The notes under the pieces are model-generated. The model had not been told where the DNA came from. It saw only the letters and a program-made list of their open reading frames with translations, and did not search any database. The position numbers and the translations under genes are program-made. Shown here one piece after another: positions 24,967-35,808 of a stretch of 64,000 nt of DNA; position 1 is the stretch's first letter; each line of letters begins with the position of its first letter. Origin of the DNA: Ulota crispa (taxonomy: Eukaryota > Streptophyta > Bryopsida > Orthotrichales > Orthotrichaceae); contig OY987244.1 in assembly GCA_963920765.1 (NCBI GenBank), positions 32,061,678-32,125,677 on the forward strand, given 5' to 3'.

Positions 24967-25890
24967 TAAGTCTATACCTGGAGTATTTGTCAAATAATAT
25001 CAAAAGTGATGAAAGTCCTCGCGTGGCCACATTGTGGGGAGATCACTTAGTGTATCTATAACTAACCACGTGTGTTAAGTGATTTTTTGTCCTCTATTTA
25101 TTTTTAAATGAACTATGATTTCAACTTATAATTTTGAGCATTGTTTAATCAAGATTGTAGGATTCTATTGCCAAATTTTTCAATCCAAATAGTAAATTGA
25201 GTGATTTCTAAAGAAGGTTGAAAAATGAACTAAAATGGCATGTTTTGCAACTCAAATATTTATAAAGATCACATTTAGATGGCCATTACATCAATATTCA
25301 AGAAACATAAACTTTTTGTAGAGCCTCATTTTTGAGATTTTTTGTATTTTTAAACAAATTTTTCTTATATAGGATAAGGGTGTGAAAGTTATTTTTAACT
25401 TTGCAGTGTATCATTTTACTTCAAAATTTTGTAACTAATTATCATTAACAAATAAATTTACCAATAATTCACAACATAAACTTTCAAAGTAAGAGAATCA
25501 TCTCATATTTTTTTCTTTTCCTTTTATTTAAGTTTTAGAACATAAGATAGGGGGTCCAAAATCTTAACACACGTAGTTTTTAATTGACCCTCTAAGTGAT
25601 CTCCCCAAGGGCCACATGAGATAAGTTGTGAATAGTTTGCCCACAAATATATCACGTCAATGCCACATTTTGAAAGCACAAGATTATCTTTAAAATCCTA
25701 TACCTTGATCACAACATAAATTTGTGCAACTCCAAAGACAACAAAATGGTCTATTTACCATTTTTAGATTTGTCTTAATCAAGAATAGCATTTTCACCAA
25801 TTTTCTCCCTTGTGTGCTCCTCTTTGCAGCATCAAAGGCAAGCAATATGAGAGCTATGCACATGGAGCATAGGAGAGCTGTGCTGCCACA
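24967..25890 (-). pseudogene. Decayed 5' part of a CysRS gene (exons 2 and 1)
   Basis: Bases 24967-25032 align with CysRS exon 2 and its donor (23461-23530). The match resumes at 25618 with the rest of exon 2, intron 1 and a ruined exon 1, ending in the equivalent of the 5' leader near 25890. A MITE (25033-25609) splits it. Most differences from the active gene are C to T or G to A, as expected for methylated, silent DNA; for example 'ctggatccgtcc' became 'ttagatttgtct'. The start codon and reading frame are gone. Same strand as the active gene, so it arose by local duplication. Confidence 0.7.
25033..25609. mobile_element. hAT-like MITE inside the CysRS pseudogene
   Basis: A 577-bp element with inverted ends sharing TGGGGAGATCACTTAG, followed further in by a second matching block near 'acgtgtgttaag'. 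It is flanked by an exact 8-bp duplication, GGCCACAT (25025-25032 and 25610-25617). An 8-bp duplication suggests the hAT superfamily. The interior is AT-rich and non-coding. Confidence 0.8.
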
Positions 25891-25980
25891 AAAATATCAA
25901 AAATTTCAATTGCAATTCAGATGCCACAACAAACAGTTCAAATCCATAAACAGACAACAACAATTTATTGACAATGATTT
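25697..25980 (+). repeat. Direct repeat, unit 1
   Basis: About 280 bp, over 90 percent identical by eye to 26817-27094. It includes the decayed CysRS exon 1 and its leader. The two units bracket the exon 15-16 fragment, so they probably mark a local duplication step. Confidence 0.75.
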
Positions 25981-26341
25981 GTAAGCTGCGCAAAAGAGCG
26001 ACTTTGGAACTCTGACCAAATCATATTAGAGAGGAAGTTTGTTCTTTCCATTTCTCTAAAAACAATTCTACAAGCAATGAATTAGCATTGGCCACTATTT
26101 TGAGAGTTTCTAATAGAACACAATTTTTCTCTTCACTTTGTTTCAAGACTGCAGTGACATTGATACATGTGATTTTCTTGTACCTTGCATGTTGTGTTTT
26201 AACACTTTGACAACAAAAAAAAAGAACCATGACTTGCTAGATCACCAAGACAAAGATCCACCAAACACTAACTTTGCCGTTGTTTGCTAAATCACCAAAT
26301 CAAAAAACCACAACAACAATTTTGTCGACAATGGTTTGCAA

Positions 26342-26816
26342 GCACAACTACATAGAAATGTAAAAAAAAGTACATGAGATGATATCAACTTACCAACTTG
26401 CACTTATCAATGTAGGAGTGCACATCTCTGACCAAAGAAAGCAATTTTGAAACAGCACTTGCAATGTCGAAGTTGTCTTCTAGACATTCACGCACCTAGA
26501 AAAACAAAAGGCAGTGAGCTCTTTTTGAATGCTACAATGAATTTGGACTTTCTCAAATCAGTACACATAATACTCAATAAATTAGAGCGTCCGGGTCAAA
26601 CAAACAAAATTTATATAGGGAGATATTGAAGAATTGTTAGCTGAAAGCACTACAAGCATCCAGGGTAAAAACATCACCTGATCTTCAGCTTGATCAATTC
26701 TGTTGAACAAGTGCTTCTCATTGTTCCCTGGCTTTTGAATACCTTCCACTGGCTACCATATAGTGAAGTATTGTCAGAAATTCACTAATAATTGCTCACA
26801 AGTCCCTAAAGGGAAT
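26342..26816 (-). pseudogene. Copy of CysRS exons 16 and 15 with their introns
   Basis: About 475 bp matching 19021-19490 at roughly 95 percent, covering exon 16, intron 15, exon 15 and part of intron 14. Splice sites survive. Of about twenty differences, most are C to T or G to A in this copy, several at CpG. It has no linked exons and cannot encode an enzyme. It is far closer to the active gene than the neighbouring exon 1-2 remains, so it is a younger duplication or was refreshed by gene conversion. Confidence 0.9.
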
Positions 26817-27094
26817 CCTAAACCCTGATCACAACATTTGTGCAACTCCAGAGACAACAAAATGGTATGTTTACCATTTTTAGATTTGTCTTAATCAAGA
26901 ATAGCATTTTCACCAATTTTCTCCCTTGCGTGCTCTTCTTTGTAGCATCAAAGGCAAACAATATGAGAGCTGCGCACATGGAGCATAGGAGATCTATGCT
27001 GCCATAGAAATATCAAAAATTTCAATTGCAATTCAGATGCCACAACAAACAGTTCAAATCCATAAACAGACAACAACAATCTATTAACAATAAT
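26817..27094 (+). repeat. Direct repeat, unit 2
   Basis: Second copy of the 25697-25980 segment, joined without spacer to the exon 15-16 fragment. It contains the same ruined CysRS exon 1. Confidence 0.75.
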
Positions 27095-28219
27095 GTTGCT
27101 AGAAGCACATCAACTAGTCTTTTCCCTACCAATCAACTCATTTGCACTTGCTACCTACCCAACGCTCCATAAGGAATTAGTTAGGTACCTCTTTGTAAAT
27201 TTACAACAAAAAAATTTGGAAACTATAACTCACGGCCAATGAATGGAGAGGGGATGTGCTAGCCATTTTGTTCCTAGTTTTTTTTTTTCAACTTTTTCTA
27301 AGAGTGTATTTATGTAGGGCTATTTGCCAACCCACACAAAAAAATAAAAGGAATATTAAAAAAAGACGTGGTGGTACATCTTTCTCCATGTAAAAAGAAC
27401 TACTAAACCCACCACACTCTTTGCTAGATTTTCCACATCGCATCATGCTTAGAAATTCATTGAAAAAAGAAGAGAAATTTTTGTACTTACTGGATGCTTA
27501 TTTAACGACCATAACAACCATACTCCATTGTTCCCCCCTTTTTTTTTCTTGATCCACTCTTTTCATTCTTCTTTTTTCTACTTAGCTTAACTTCCATAAC
27601 TTACAGTATATTTAATCATAGAATAAGTATGTTTAACATCATCATTAAATGATTACCAAAAACACATAAAATTTATATGTTTTTAAAGAGCTCCTAAACA
27701 TGGTACAATGTGGTAGATTTAGCAGAATAAATGAGGTGGATTAAGAGATTGCTTAAATTAGATCCATGATATTTGTACACTTGCTTTCTCTAATCCCTTT
27801 CAAGCCATCATTTTTAAAGCTTTGTAAATTATTATCTCTAAAATCCCACCCTTGAACAATAGAGGTCATCTCTAAAGAATTGGTGCTTGGAAGCTTGTGC
27901 ACAAAGGTTGTCCCTCATTATTACAAAAACATATTTCACTTATACATTAATTTCAACCACAAATTTGGGTGAGTTTATTGTTTTTGGTATAATCTCTACA
28001 ATATATTTTTTATTTTACTATAGAATTTTTGGCAATAATCACCAATTCGCCATTCAAAACTTGTTGGAATTTTGCATGTTTTTTAAAAATGGTATAGAAT
28101 GGTTGGTAGCTAAGCCCAAAAAATTTGTCAAAATCTGAAGATATGTAAGGCAAATATGATGGAAGGAGCATGGAAATAATTAGATATTGTTTCTTTTGCA
28201 AAGCAATAAGATTCCTTTA
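27095..28219. other. Intergenic, nothing identified
   Basis: AT-rich sequence with T-runs near 27280 and 27537. No gene or repeat family recognised. Confidence 0.5.
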
Positions 28220-28223
28220 TTAA

Positions 28224-29169
28224 CCCCTAAAGGACCAAGTGTGTTTTGTGAGAAAATTTCTTAGAAATTGCCAACTTTTAGTGCATTGCCCAAAATTGAA
28301 AATGAAAACCTTTTTTCTCAATTTTACCATAGAAAATTTTGTATAATAGATTAATTAATGTGTAATAAAAAAACTAGCTCATTTGACCTTGCAGATTGTA
28401 AGATTATAACATTTGAAGTGAGAAAAACAACTTTTTTTCATTTTTGCAAAACAAGGTCAATAGACTTTGAGCCCCCTTGGAGATAGATTTTGCTATACAC
28501 AAAAACAATATTTTTGACCATTCAAAATTATATGGTGTTAGGTTCATTCACACTAAAAAATTGTAGCAAATATAGAATCTAGCTTATTCTAAATCACCTT
28601 GTAATGTAAGGAGGTTCAGAAAATTGGGAATACACTAGTCATTTTTTCATGATTTCTTGTGCAATGAGGAAGTTTTTTATGTAAAATATGAACAGTGAAA
28701 AGCTAGAATTAAACATTAGGAATATGCAAAAAAAAATTCAGGAGCATTGGATTTATGAATTGAAAAATAATAGAGCCCAAAGTTAGAGGAAAATATTTTT
28801 TCTTGAACTTGCCTGAACATGGTTGATAAAATTTGACTCCTCTTAGAATGTGATATGAGAACTCAATTTTATTTTACTTTTGACAGTTGTACATCATAGT
28901 TTTTAGTTGTATACTTGCCAAATTTCAAAAGTTGATGACAACTTTAGAATTAAATTCTCTAAAGATGCCCAAATTGCCCTTGTTCAAATTCTGTAGCAGC
29001 ATAATTTTTGAACCAGGCATTCAATTGGGGAGAAAATTACATTTCCACTTGGAGGATACATATTTACACCTTATATAATAATTTTGAAAACATCCAATAA
29101 AAATTAACTCCACATGACCCTACCTAAATTCTCAAGTGGCTATTGAAGAGACACTTGGTTCTTTAAGGG
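28224..29169 (+). mobile_element. TTAA (piggyBac-like) element, family U copy 1
   Basis: A 946-bp element flanked by TTAA (28220-28223, 29170-29173). It starts CCCCTAAAGGACCAAGTGT and ends ACACTTGGTTCTTTAAGGG. It encodes no transposase. An inverted, more worn relative lies at 30790-31653. Confidence 0.85.
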
Positions 29170-29258
29170 TTAAACTTTAGATTGTCAACACTAGTTCAGA
29201 TGAAGTAACTTTTTTGTGCGAAAACATTTTAGAAAGTTTCCAAAAAAATATTCTTTAA

Positions 29259-29528
29259 CCCCTAAGCGCCCAGCCCATATTCATCAAAATCTAAACTCAC
29301 TCACACTCAATTCAACCAAATTGTTATCACAAACAAAATTCACAAAATCTAACCGTATTGAATGGTAGGTGAGACAAGCTCCAAAGTATAAGGAAAATGA
29401 CAAATAATTTGACCGTACCAATAGAAAGATTATAACAAGTCAAACAAGAACATTTTCATTTTTGAACACCCATTTGAAAACATTTTCATTTTTGAGCACC
29501 CCATTTTGAGGTCCTGGGTGCTCAAGGG
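29259..29528 (+). mobile_element. TTAA (piggyBac-like) MITE, family W
   Basis: A 270-bp element flanked by TTAA (29255-29258, 29529-29532). It starts CCCCTAAGCGCCCAG and ends CTGGGTGCTCAAGGG. Next to the right end is an 8-bp palindrome, GAGCACCC/GGGTGCTC, with a 14-base loop. Single copy here. Confidence 0.75.
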
Positions 29529-29532
29529 TTAA

Positions 29533-30107
29533 TACGACCAAATCAAATTTTGCAAAGTTGATACAAAAAACCTTTTCTTTTGTACATGGTTTGAGATATG
29601 ATTAGTGGTTAACCAAGTTCGTTGAATTCTGTACCCTCCTTTGATAATAGTACAGGATTGAAAATCTAAACCTCAAAAACCAAGTTAGAGAATTACAATA
29701 ATTCAATACCACCAATACATCCGTAAAACAAATTTATTTTTCATCAATGATCATCGGTTTCATAATTTATACTTTAAATCAGGCTGTTTGTTTGGATGTT
29801 TGAATGTTTGTTTGGATGTTTTCTTGTCACATTAAGATCTCCTGGGCTGTGTGGCCCGTAATTGCGTGCTTGGTACATTTGGAAAGCTCTCAGCAAGGAG
29901 GGGTGCCGGGGCTTGGTTGTGCAGCTTTTGGGCATACGATGAGAAAGTTATTGAATTTCAAAATTTATTATGGATTAAAAATTTAGAAAATTATTGATTG
30001 GCCTTAGACAATATCTATGTAAAAATATGGTAGAATACAAGTTTAGCTAAAGTAAAATTTGGATGTTCACTCAAAAATAAAGCAGAGTACAAGTTTAACT
30101 TGCAAGT
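29533..30107. other. Spacer between transposons
   Basis: No gene. A short GC-richer patch at 29850-29940 holds a 60-residue open frame of no recognised kind; 'gtttgtttggatgttt' is repeated in tandem near 29790. Confidence 0.4.
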
Positions 30108-30111
30108 TTAA

Positions 30112-30337
30112 CCCTTAAACATCCATAGGGCATAATATATACATTGACGTATAATTATCATTTGTTACCAATAAGAAATTTTAATTTGGGATCTCAAGTA
30201 GCTCACTAGAATTGCATTGATCTATTCTCCAACTTCTTTGTTGGTCTCAAATGTAGTAGAGGTGTGGATCCATTCCAAATATAAGAAAAATACCCCGTAT
30301 TGTATTGGTCGGAGCGGCACGCTTAGACGTTTAGGGG
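30112..30337 (+). mobile_element. TTAA (piggyBac-like) MITE, family B copy 1
   Basis: A 226-bp element flanked by TTAA (30108-30111, 30338-30341), starting CCCTTAAACATCCATAGGGC and ending GACGTTTAGGGG. Copies: 38598-38837 and, inverted, 63574 to the window end. Conserved core: 'tctattctccaacttctttg'. Confidence 0.85.
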
Positions 30338-30341
30338 TTAA

Positions 30342-30785
30342 CCATAGATGGCATGAGGAGATAACATGAGGGGCATGGAGGGGGTGAAAATTGGGCCAGC
30401 AGTACGGAGCCACACTAGTTTTTGTGAAAAATTATTGTATATTATAACTGGGACTCAATTTTTGACGTTTACATGTTTGACATCAGCAATGCAATTTATA
30501 GAATATTGCTAAATGTCATTAACTATTTCAAGTAATATCATTTTGTTTTATATTTCATCCTTTTAAAACGTCAAAAGCAGTTAACAAAATGTAATTTGTT
30601 CTATTCACAAATCAGTCAAACATCAAAAAGTTTGTTACTTTAGCATTTATGTATTTGAATGCTTGTAATTACAAAGCCATAAAGTCTTTGCTACAACAAC
30701 CTTAATCATATATTGGCTCTAATTGAAAATGCAACTATACATGGGATTGATTGTCTCCTAATTCCAAGTCCATGCTTCATATGAA
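30342..30785. other. Spacer between transposons
   Basis: AT-rich, no gene or known repeat seen. Confidence 0.4.
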
Positions 30786-30789
30786 TTAA

Positions 30790-31653
30790 TCCTTAAACGA
30801 CAAAAGTTTGTTCAACATTTTGGGTAGGTTCTTATGAAGTCAATTTTTGGTACAATAGATGTTTCTGAAATTTGAAAATAAGGTGAATACAATGAATATC
30901 TTTGTGTGAAAAAAAAAAAAAAACTCCAATCAAATGTTCAAGTAAAAAGTTATGCTGCCTAAAAGAATTTGGGCACCTTGGGCAATTTGGGCATCTTTGG
31001 AGAATCTTATGCTAAAACTCTCATTAACTTCTCAAATTTGGCATGTATGTAACTTATAAAATATGATAAAAATTTGTCAAAAAAAAATTGAGCTCTCACA
31101 TCACATTCTAAGAGGAGTCAAACTTTGTTAACTATATTTGGGCAGTTTCAAGAAAAAATAATTTCTTCTAACTTCATGCCCTATTATCTTTCAATTTTTA
31201 AATCCAAAGCTCCTAAATTTTTTTTTGCATGTTCCTGATGTTTATCTTTAACTTTTCTATAGTTTAGATTTCAAATAAAAGACTTCCTCATTGCACAAGA
31301 AATCATGAAAAAATGACTAATGTATTCCCAATTCACTAAACCTCCATGCATTACAAAGTGATTTAGAATAAGCAAGATTCTATATTTGCCGTTGAATTTT
31401 TTAATGAGTGAGCCTAATATCATATACTTGTGAATGGTTAAAAATCTTTATTTTGTGCAAAGCAAAAACCTCACAATTATGTGGTCAAATGGGCTGAAAT
31501 TTTTCTACACATTGCCTTACTTGCATTTATATTACAATTATGTATGGTTGAAATTCAAAAAAAGAGTTTTCACTTTGAATTTTAAATAAACCATCAAAAT
31601 ATGGTTGTTTTTGGTCTTATTTTTCTCAACAACACCTGTCGGGCTTTAGAAAT
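30790..31653 (-). mobile_element. TTAA (piggyBac-like) element, family U copy 2 (inverted)
   Basis: An 864-bp inverted relative of 28224-29169, with long shared stretches such as 'gaaatcatgaaaaaatgact'. Flanked by TTAA (30786-30789 and 31654-31657). The right-hand TTAA is also the left-hand TTAA of the next element, so the two are joined by a single target site. Confidence 0.75.
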
Positions 31654-31657
31654 TTAA

Positions 31658-32002
31658 CCCTTAAACACCAGGCTGGTTATCGTGATCAGCATGGCTACAG
31701 TTCTCTCTACAGTAGCAGCTAGTGCCCACCCTATTGGATTGTTTCTTGAAATTGCAAAAGTCAACGGTGCATTGTGCCCCCATGAAAATTGCAAGAAGGG
31801 CAACTACACCATGTATTTGAACCTTCTCACAATTTGAGTTACCTGAAAATATGAGTGCATCTAATGAGATATTTTTTTGCATTTCATGATGGATCATGTT
31901 TGTGATCACTTCTAAAAACAAATGAAAAACACCTTTTTCTCGTAGTATGGAACCTTTTTTTGGAGCTCGAGGACTAAAAATGTCCTCCTCGGACTTTAAG
32001 GG
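31658..32002 (+). mobile_element. TTAA (piggyBac-like) MITE, family A copy 2
   Basis: A 345-bp element flanked by TTAA (31654-31657, 32003-32006). It starts CCCTTAAACACCAGGC and ends GGACTTTAAGGG. A subterminal palindrome GAGGAC/GTCCTC (31969-31987) surrounds an A-run near the right end. Best-preserved of three A copies. Confidence 0.88.
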
Positions 32003-32006
32003 TTAA

Positions 32007-32392
32007 GGTGGTTTATATATTGAAAATAGATGTTACACAACGTATTTGATGTGATTTTACAGCTCGCACAAAAAAAAGAGATGACAATTAAGATTTGCTC
32101 ACACATGCAATTAAATTTCGAGATTGCAACAAATATGAAATCCACAACTTCGTAAACCAATAATAAGTATGCAATTTTAAACTTAAATTCCAAAATACAT
32201 GATAGTTTCCAAGAGTAGTCTCTAGAGTAATCGATCATTTTTAAAGAATATTTTGTAGCAGAAGCTTATTCATTCTCACGCAAGTTAGATTGTAGTGCAA
32301 GTCAAAAAGAGATTCAAGAGCTTCTTCCGCTTAGTGATTGTGTAGAAACTAGTAGTGGTGTTTCTCAAATTACGTTCAAGTCACAAAAATCA
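32007..32392. other. Spacer between transposons
   Basis: AT-rich, no gene recognised. Confidence 0.4.
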
Positions 32393-32400
32393 TAAAATAA

Positions 32401-33030
32401 GGGAATTGATATATGCACACAGGGGTTGATATTTGCACACCCCTGGGGTAAATTTTAGATTTTTACCATTGTAGAGCTAAATCTGAGAAATTTGAATTTA
32501 GTTTTGGACTAAGAGATCATGATTTAGTCTAAAATCACAAAAAAAGTTGCAATTCAGTAACACCCAATATAAAAGTTTAGCTAGGGGAAAAGTGTTATTT
32601 TTTTTTATTTTTTTGTAAAAAAAAAGAAATTTTTTCACTAAGTGTTGTTGAATTCCAACTTTTTTGTGGTTCTAAACTAAATCATGGTCTCTTGGTCCAA
32701 ATCTAAATTCAAAATTCTCAAATTTAGCTTTACAATGGTAAAAATCTAAAATTTACCCCAAGTGGGTGTGCAAATATCAACCTCCTGGTGTGCATTAGCA
32801 AAATTTTGAGCCCTCCAAAAGGCCCCTAACTCCACTTGAGAGATGTGCATATAGAGAAAAAAGTTGCCATTTCTGACTATCAAAATTTGCGACATCTGCA
32901 ATATGTCATATGATGTGCCACAATGGTTTTAGCATATTGTTTTTGTTCACCTCCATTATGTAGAGCAGTAGAGTGTTTTAGGGGCCCTCTGGAGGGTTCA
33001 AAATTTTGCTAATGGCATATATCAATTCCC
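32401..33030. mobile_element. Compound foldback MITE, family S copy 2, 8-bp target duplication
   Basis: A 630-bp element with ends GGGAATTGATATATGC and GCATATATCAATTCCC and an exact 8-bp duplication, TAAAATAA (32393-32400, 33031-33038). Inside lies a second foldback (about 32419-32790) closely related to 24131-24533, followed by another inverted pair, 'gcaaaattttgagccctcc' and its complement. The nested arms suggest a foldback that captured a second inverted repeat. Confidence 0.85.
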
Positions 33031-33038
33031 TAAAATAA

Positions 33039-33415
33039 ATCTAAACATGTAAAATAAAGTTGGAAATATAACAGCTTTGTTGTTCATCTTTTTAGCATGA
33101 GAGTAACTTCACACAATAAATTCAATGATCAAATAGTGACTTTTGTTGAGCTTATTTTTTGTATGTATCATACAACTAATAAACAATTAAGATTGCCATT
33201 TTTTTTTAACTACTAGAATCATACTGACTTCTTATTCAACACAAACAAGGTTTGAATTTGTATAAAGGTGGAGTCTCTTCATTGACCAATTCAATGAATT
33301 TGAGGAAATCAATATATAAATGCATAAGCCAATGAATGCAAAACTTCAAAAACATAAACCAAATGAAAGCATGAAGAAGGGTCAAATGCAAACATGCCAA
33401 ACTTTCTGAAGTTGT
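33039..33415. other. Spacer between transposons
   Basis: AT-rich, no gene recognised. Confidence 0.4.
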
Positions 33416-33419
33416 TTAA

Positions 33420-34737
33420 CCCATTAACGTCTAGTCGACCATTTTCTGATTGATTTTGACTCTTTTTAGTTTGTAGAGAGAGCATGTCAAGGAATTTGAT
33501 GATGTGGCAAAGGGGACAGGTTTGGGGAATTGGAAAGTGAAGAGTTTAGGACAATAACTAGGCCAATTTAAGGTGGCATGTGGCTAGAGGGTTGAAAAAA
33601 CTAAAAGAGTAGTGGTTGAAAATACTCCAATAAATGCAAAAGATGGCCATAACAACTAAAGAGTGAGCATAATTCATGATGCATAACACTAAACCCTACA
33701 AGATATTTCCATTTGTACAATCAGATCTGTGGTAGACATTTGTTTTCAATGGTTTTAAAATTTGCCCCAAATGGCCATACAAAGGATTGCCCACCCCAGA
33801 ATCAACCACAAACGTTAACCCCTTAGGGCCAGAGGAGGCAAAAAATGCCTTTGTAGGTTTTGAAATGAAATTTAGAGTGTGTTGCCAATTTTGGATCATG
33901 GGTTGGCCAATTACAAACATGTAAGGAATGAAGTCTATTTTCACACGCACTTGTTTGAGCAAAGTTCGGAATTACATCTTATTGTAGAGAGAGTGATTCA
34001 TTAGAAGGGGTATTGGAAAATTTGAGTGTTTAGTACAAATCACTCACTGAAACACCAACAAGAGCCGGATGACATCACCTGATGTCTTTAGGGACCAAGT
34101 AAATAGTGCCATGACAACAGCCAAACCAATTATTCTTTGGCTTTGTACCCCCTACTTGAGCTTTTCAGTCCTTTTAGCATTGCACGGTCAAAATTACTTA
34201 TATACTGTCACACTTCTTTTGAAAAAACACATGGTCATAGATTAATACTATTCAAATAACTTGTCTAGTTGGATTTTCTAACCATGCAAATCTCATTTTT
34301 CTAAAAATGATCAAAATTTCATGATCTTTTCCACAATTTCTGCACACTAACCATGTATGCCTTTCCTTCATCAAATACAGCAAATGGTACAATTGTTTCC
34401 CAAAATCTTAAGTTCAAGCCCTTCAACATATCACACATGAGAAAAGAGCACAATTTCAAAATCTAATTCTAACGTAGTTGCTTGTAGGAGCCATTCAATC
34501 AATTTATATAATCCAAACTTAATCCAATGCACCACCTTTCACTTAACTGATACAACATATATCATAAGCAAATAAGTCCAAAAAATTTACGTGCTTATCT
34601 TCCAAGAGTGCAGTTTACATTGGTACGATTGGATTGTGCTTTTTACATCTGGTTAAATTGCCAAAATACCTGAAGCAATTAGTTTTTCCAAAAAAACGAC
34701 CACCTCGGAAAGCATGCGGCCCTAAAGGGTTAATGGG
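33420..34737. mobile_element. TTAA (piggyBac-like) MITE, family D, interrupted by E
   Basis: The outer element is flanked by TTAA (33416-33419, 34738-34741). Its inverted ends agree for 11 bases: CCCATTAACGT. That end itself contains TTAA, and element E (33819-34729) sits exactly there, flanked by TTAA copies at 33815-33818 and 34730-34733. Without E, D would be about 403 bp. Only four bases of the right terminus remain beyond E. Confidence 0.85.
33819..34729 (+). mobile_element. TTAA (piggyBac-like) element, family E, nested in D
   Basis: A 911-bp element starting CCCCTTAGGGCCAGAGGAGG and ending GCGGCCCTAAAGGG. A short palindrome AGGCA/TGCCT around an A-run lies about 12 bases inside the left end. 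No transposase. Size close to families U, V and G (0.86-0.95 kb). Confidence 0.85.
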
Positions 34738-34982
34738 TTAAACAGTTTCAAATGTATGAGAATATTAACTTTGGTAAACTCAGATATCTGTCTAAATCTC
34801 TAATTAATTTCATCTCAAACAAGTGAGTATATGGACATTGTGATAATTGAGTGGAACTTAACTATGCCAGAAATGCAATGCAATGCCTCTCAAAAGACAA
34901 GAAGATCAAAAATAAATAAATAAAATAACAACTGAGTGCAACCTCGGTGCTCTAATTGTCAACTTTGGATGAAAAATCAAAC

Positions 34983-35021
34983 CTTCACCGCATCATTGCA
35001 GTGGGCCACCTCCGCCGCCAT
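34983..35021 (-). other. Possible first coding exon (MAAEVAHCNDAVK)
   Basis: An ATG in GC-richer context gives MAAEVAHCNDAVK and stops at AAG|GTTTGATT, a usable splice donor. No following exon was found downstream on this strand, where the DNA is transposon sequence. It could be a gene start cut off by insertions, the first exon of a gene with a huge intron, or chance. Confidence 0.2.
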
Positions 35022-35808
35022 GTTTTACATATCTTCGGCGAATAACCACCTCTTGTTACCGCAAAAACATTCACTTGGTGTAATAGAAGCGGTTTCATAG
35101 AAAAAAGAGAAAGTATTTTAATATAAACACAAAACTGTCCAGGTCTGACACCCGCATTGGAGGCGTCGATCTAAAGTTACGATGTTGTTGAATCAATGTC
35201 GTTGAGAATACTTGTGAAACATCTACATTTCAAGTCATATAAGTTAACATATTAAGCTACTTCGTGCGTTAAGCAAGTACAGTATTACAATTATTGTGCA
35301 TAAAGAACTTCAAAATCTTCAATTATAACAACTTGCAACACTCATCCGAAACCAAGTCATCAAGGTACAAAACAAAACGTGAATACAGACGGACTCCCAC
35401 AGGGCACAGACAGCATCAAGGAGGTCACTCAGGCTTACAGAAACAGAGTCAGAGCAAAATCTACCTGCATACACCCACTCGATCATCCCAACAGATAATT
35501 CAACGCCGACATTGCACTTGATTTCTAAACAGATCTCTCATGATGAGAAGATCTCTAAGATCTCTTGAATGTAAACAAGCTTGTAACACTGGAATATATT
35601 ACACTCCACCCCATAGCTGCAGCTCCACTACCAGAAGAATCGCAACAGTAGCTGCAAGAATGTGAACTCTGGATCATAAATAGGAGCTGCAAACTAGAGA
35701 AGATTATCAGAAGGTCGCCTACAGTGGTCTAGATCAAAATTTTAGGGGTTGAATCGTAGTATGATACATGGTTGCATAAGAGTGGTGATGGCGGCGTCAC
35801 AGGTCGAG
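35022..35808 (-). other. 3' flank of the two-domain GH16 gene
   Basis: Directly follows the GH16 stop codon on the minus strand; probably contains its 3' untranslated region. No other gene seen. Confidence 0.4.
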
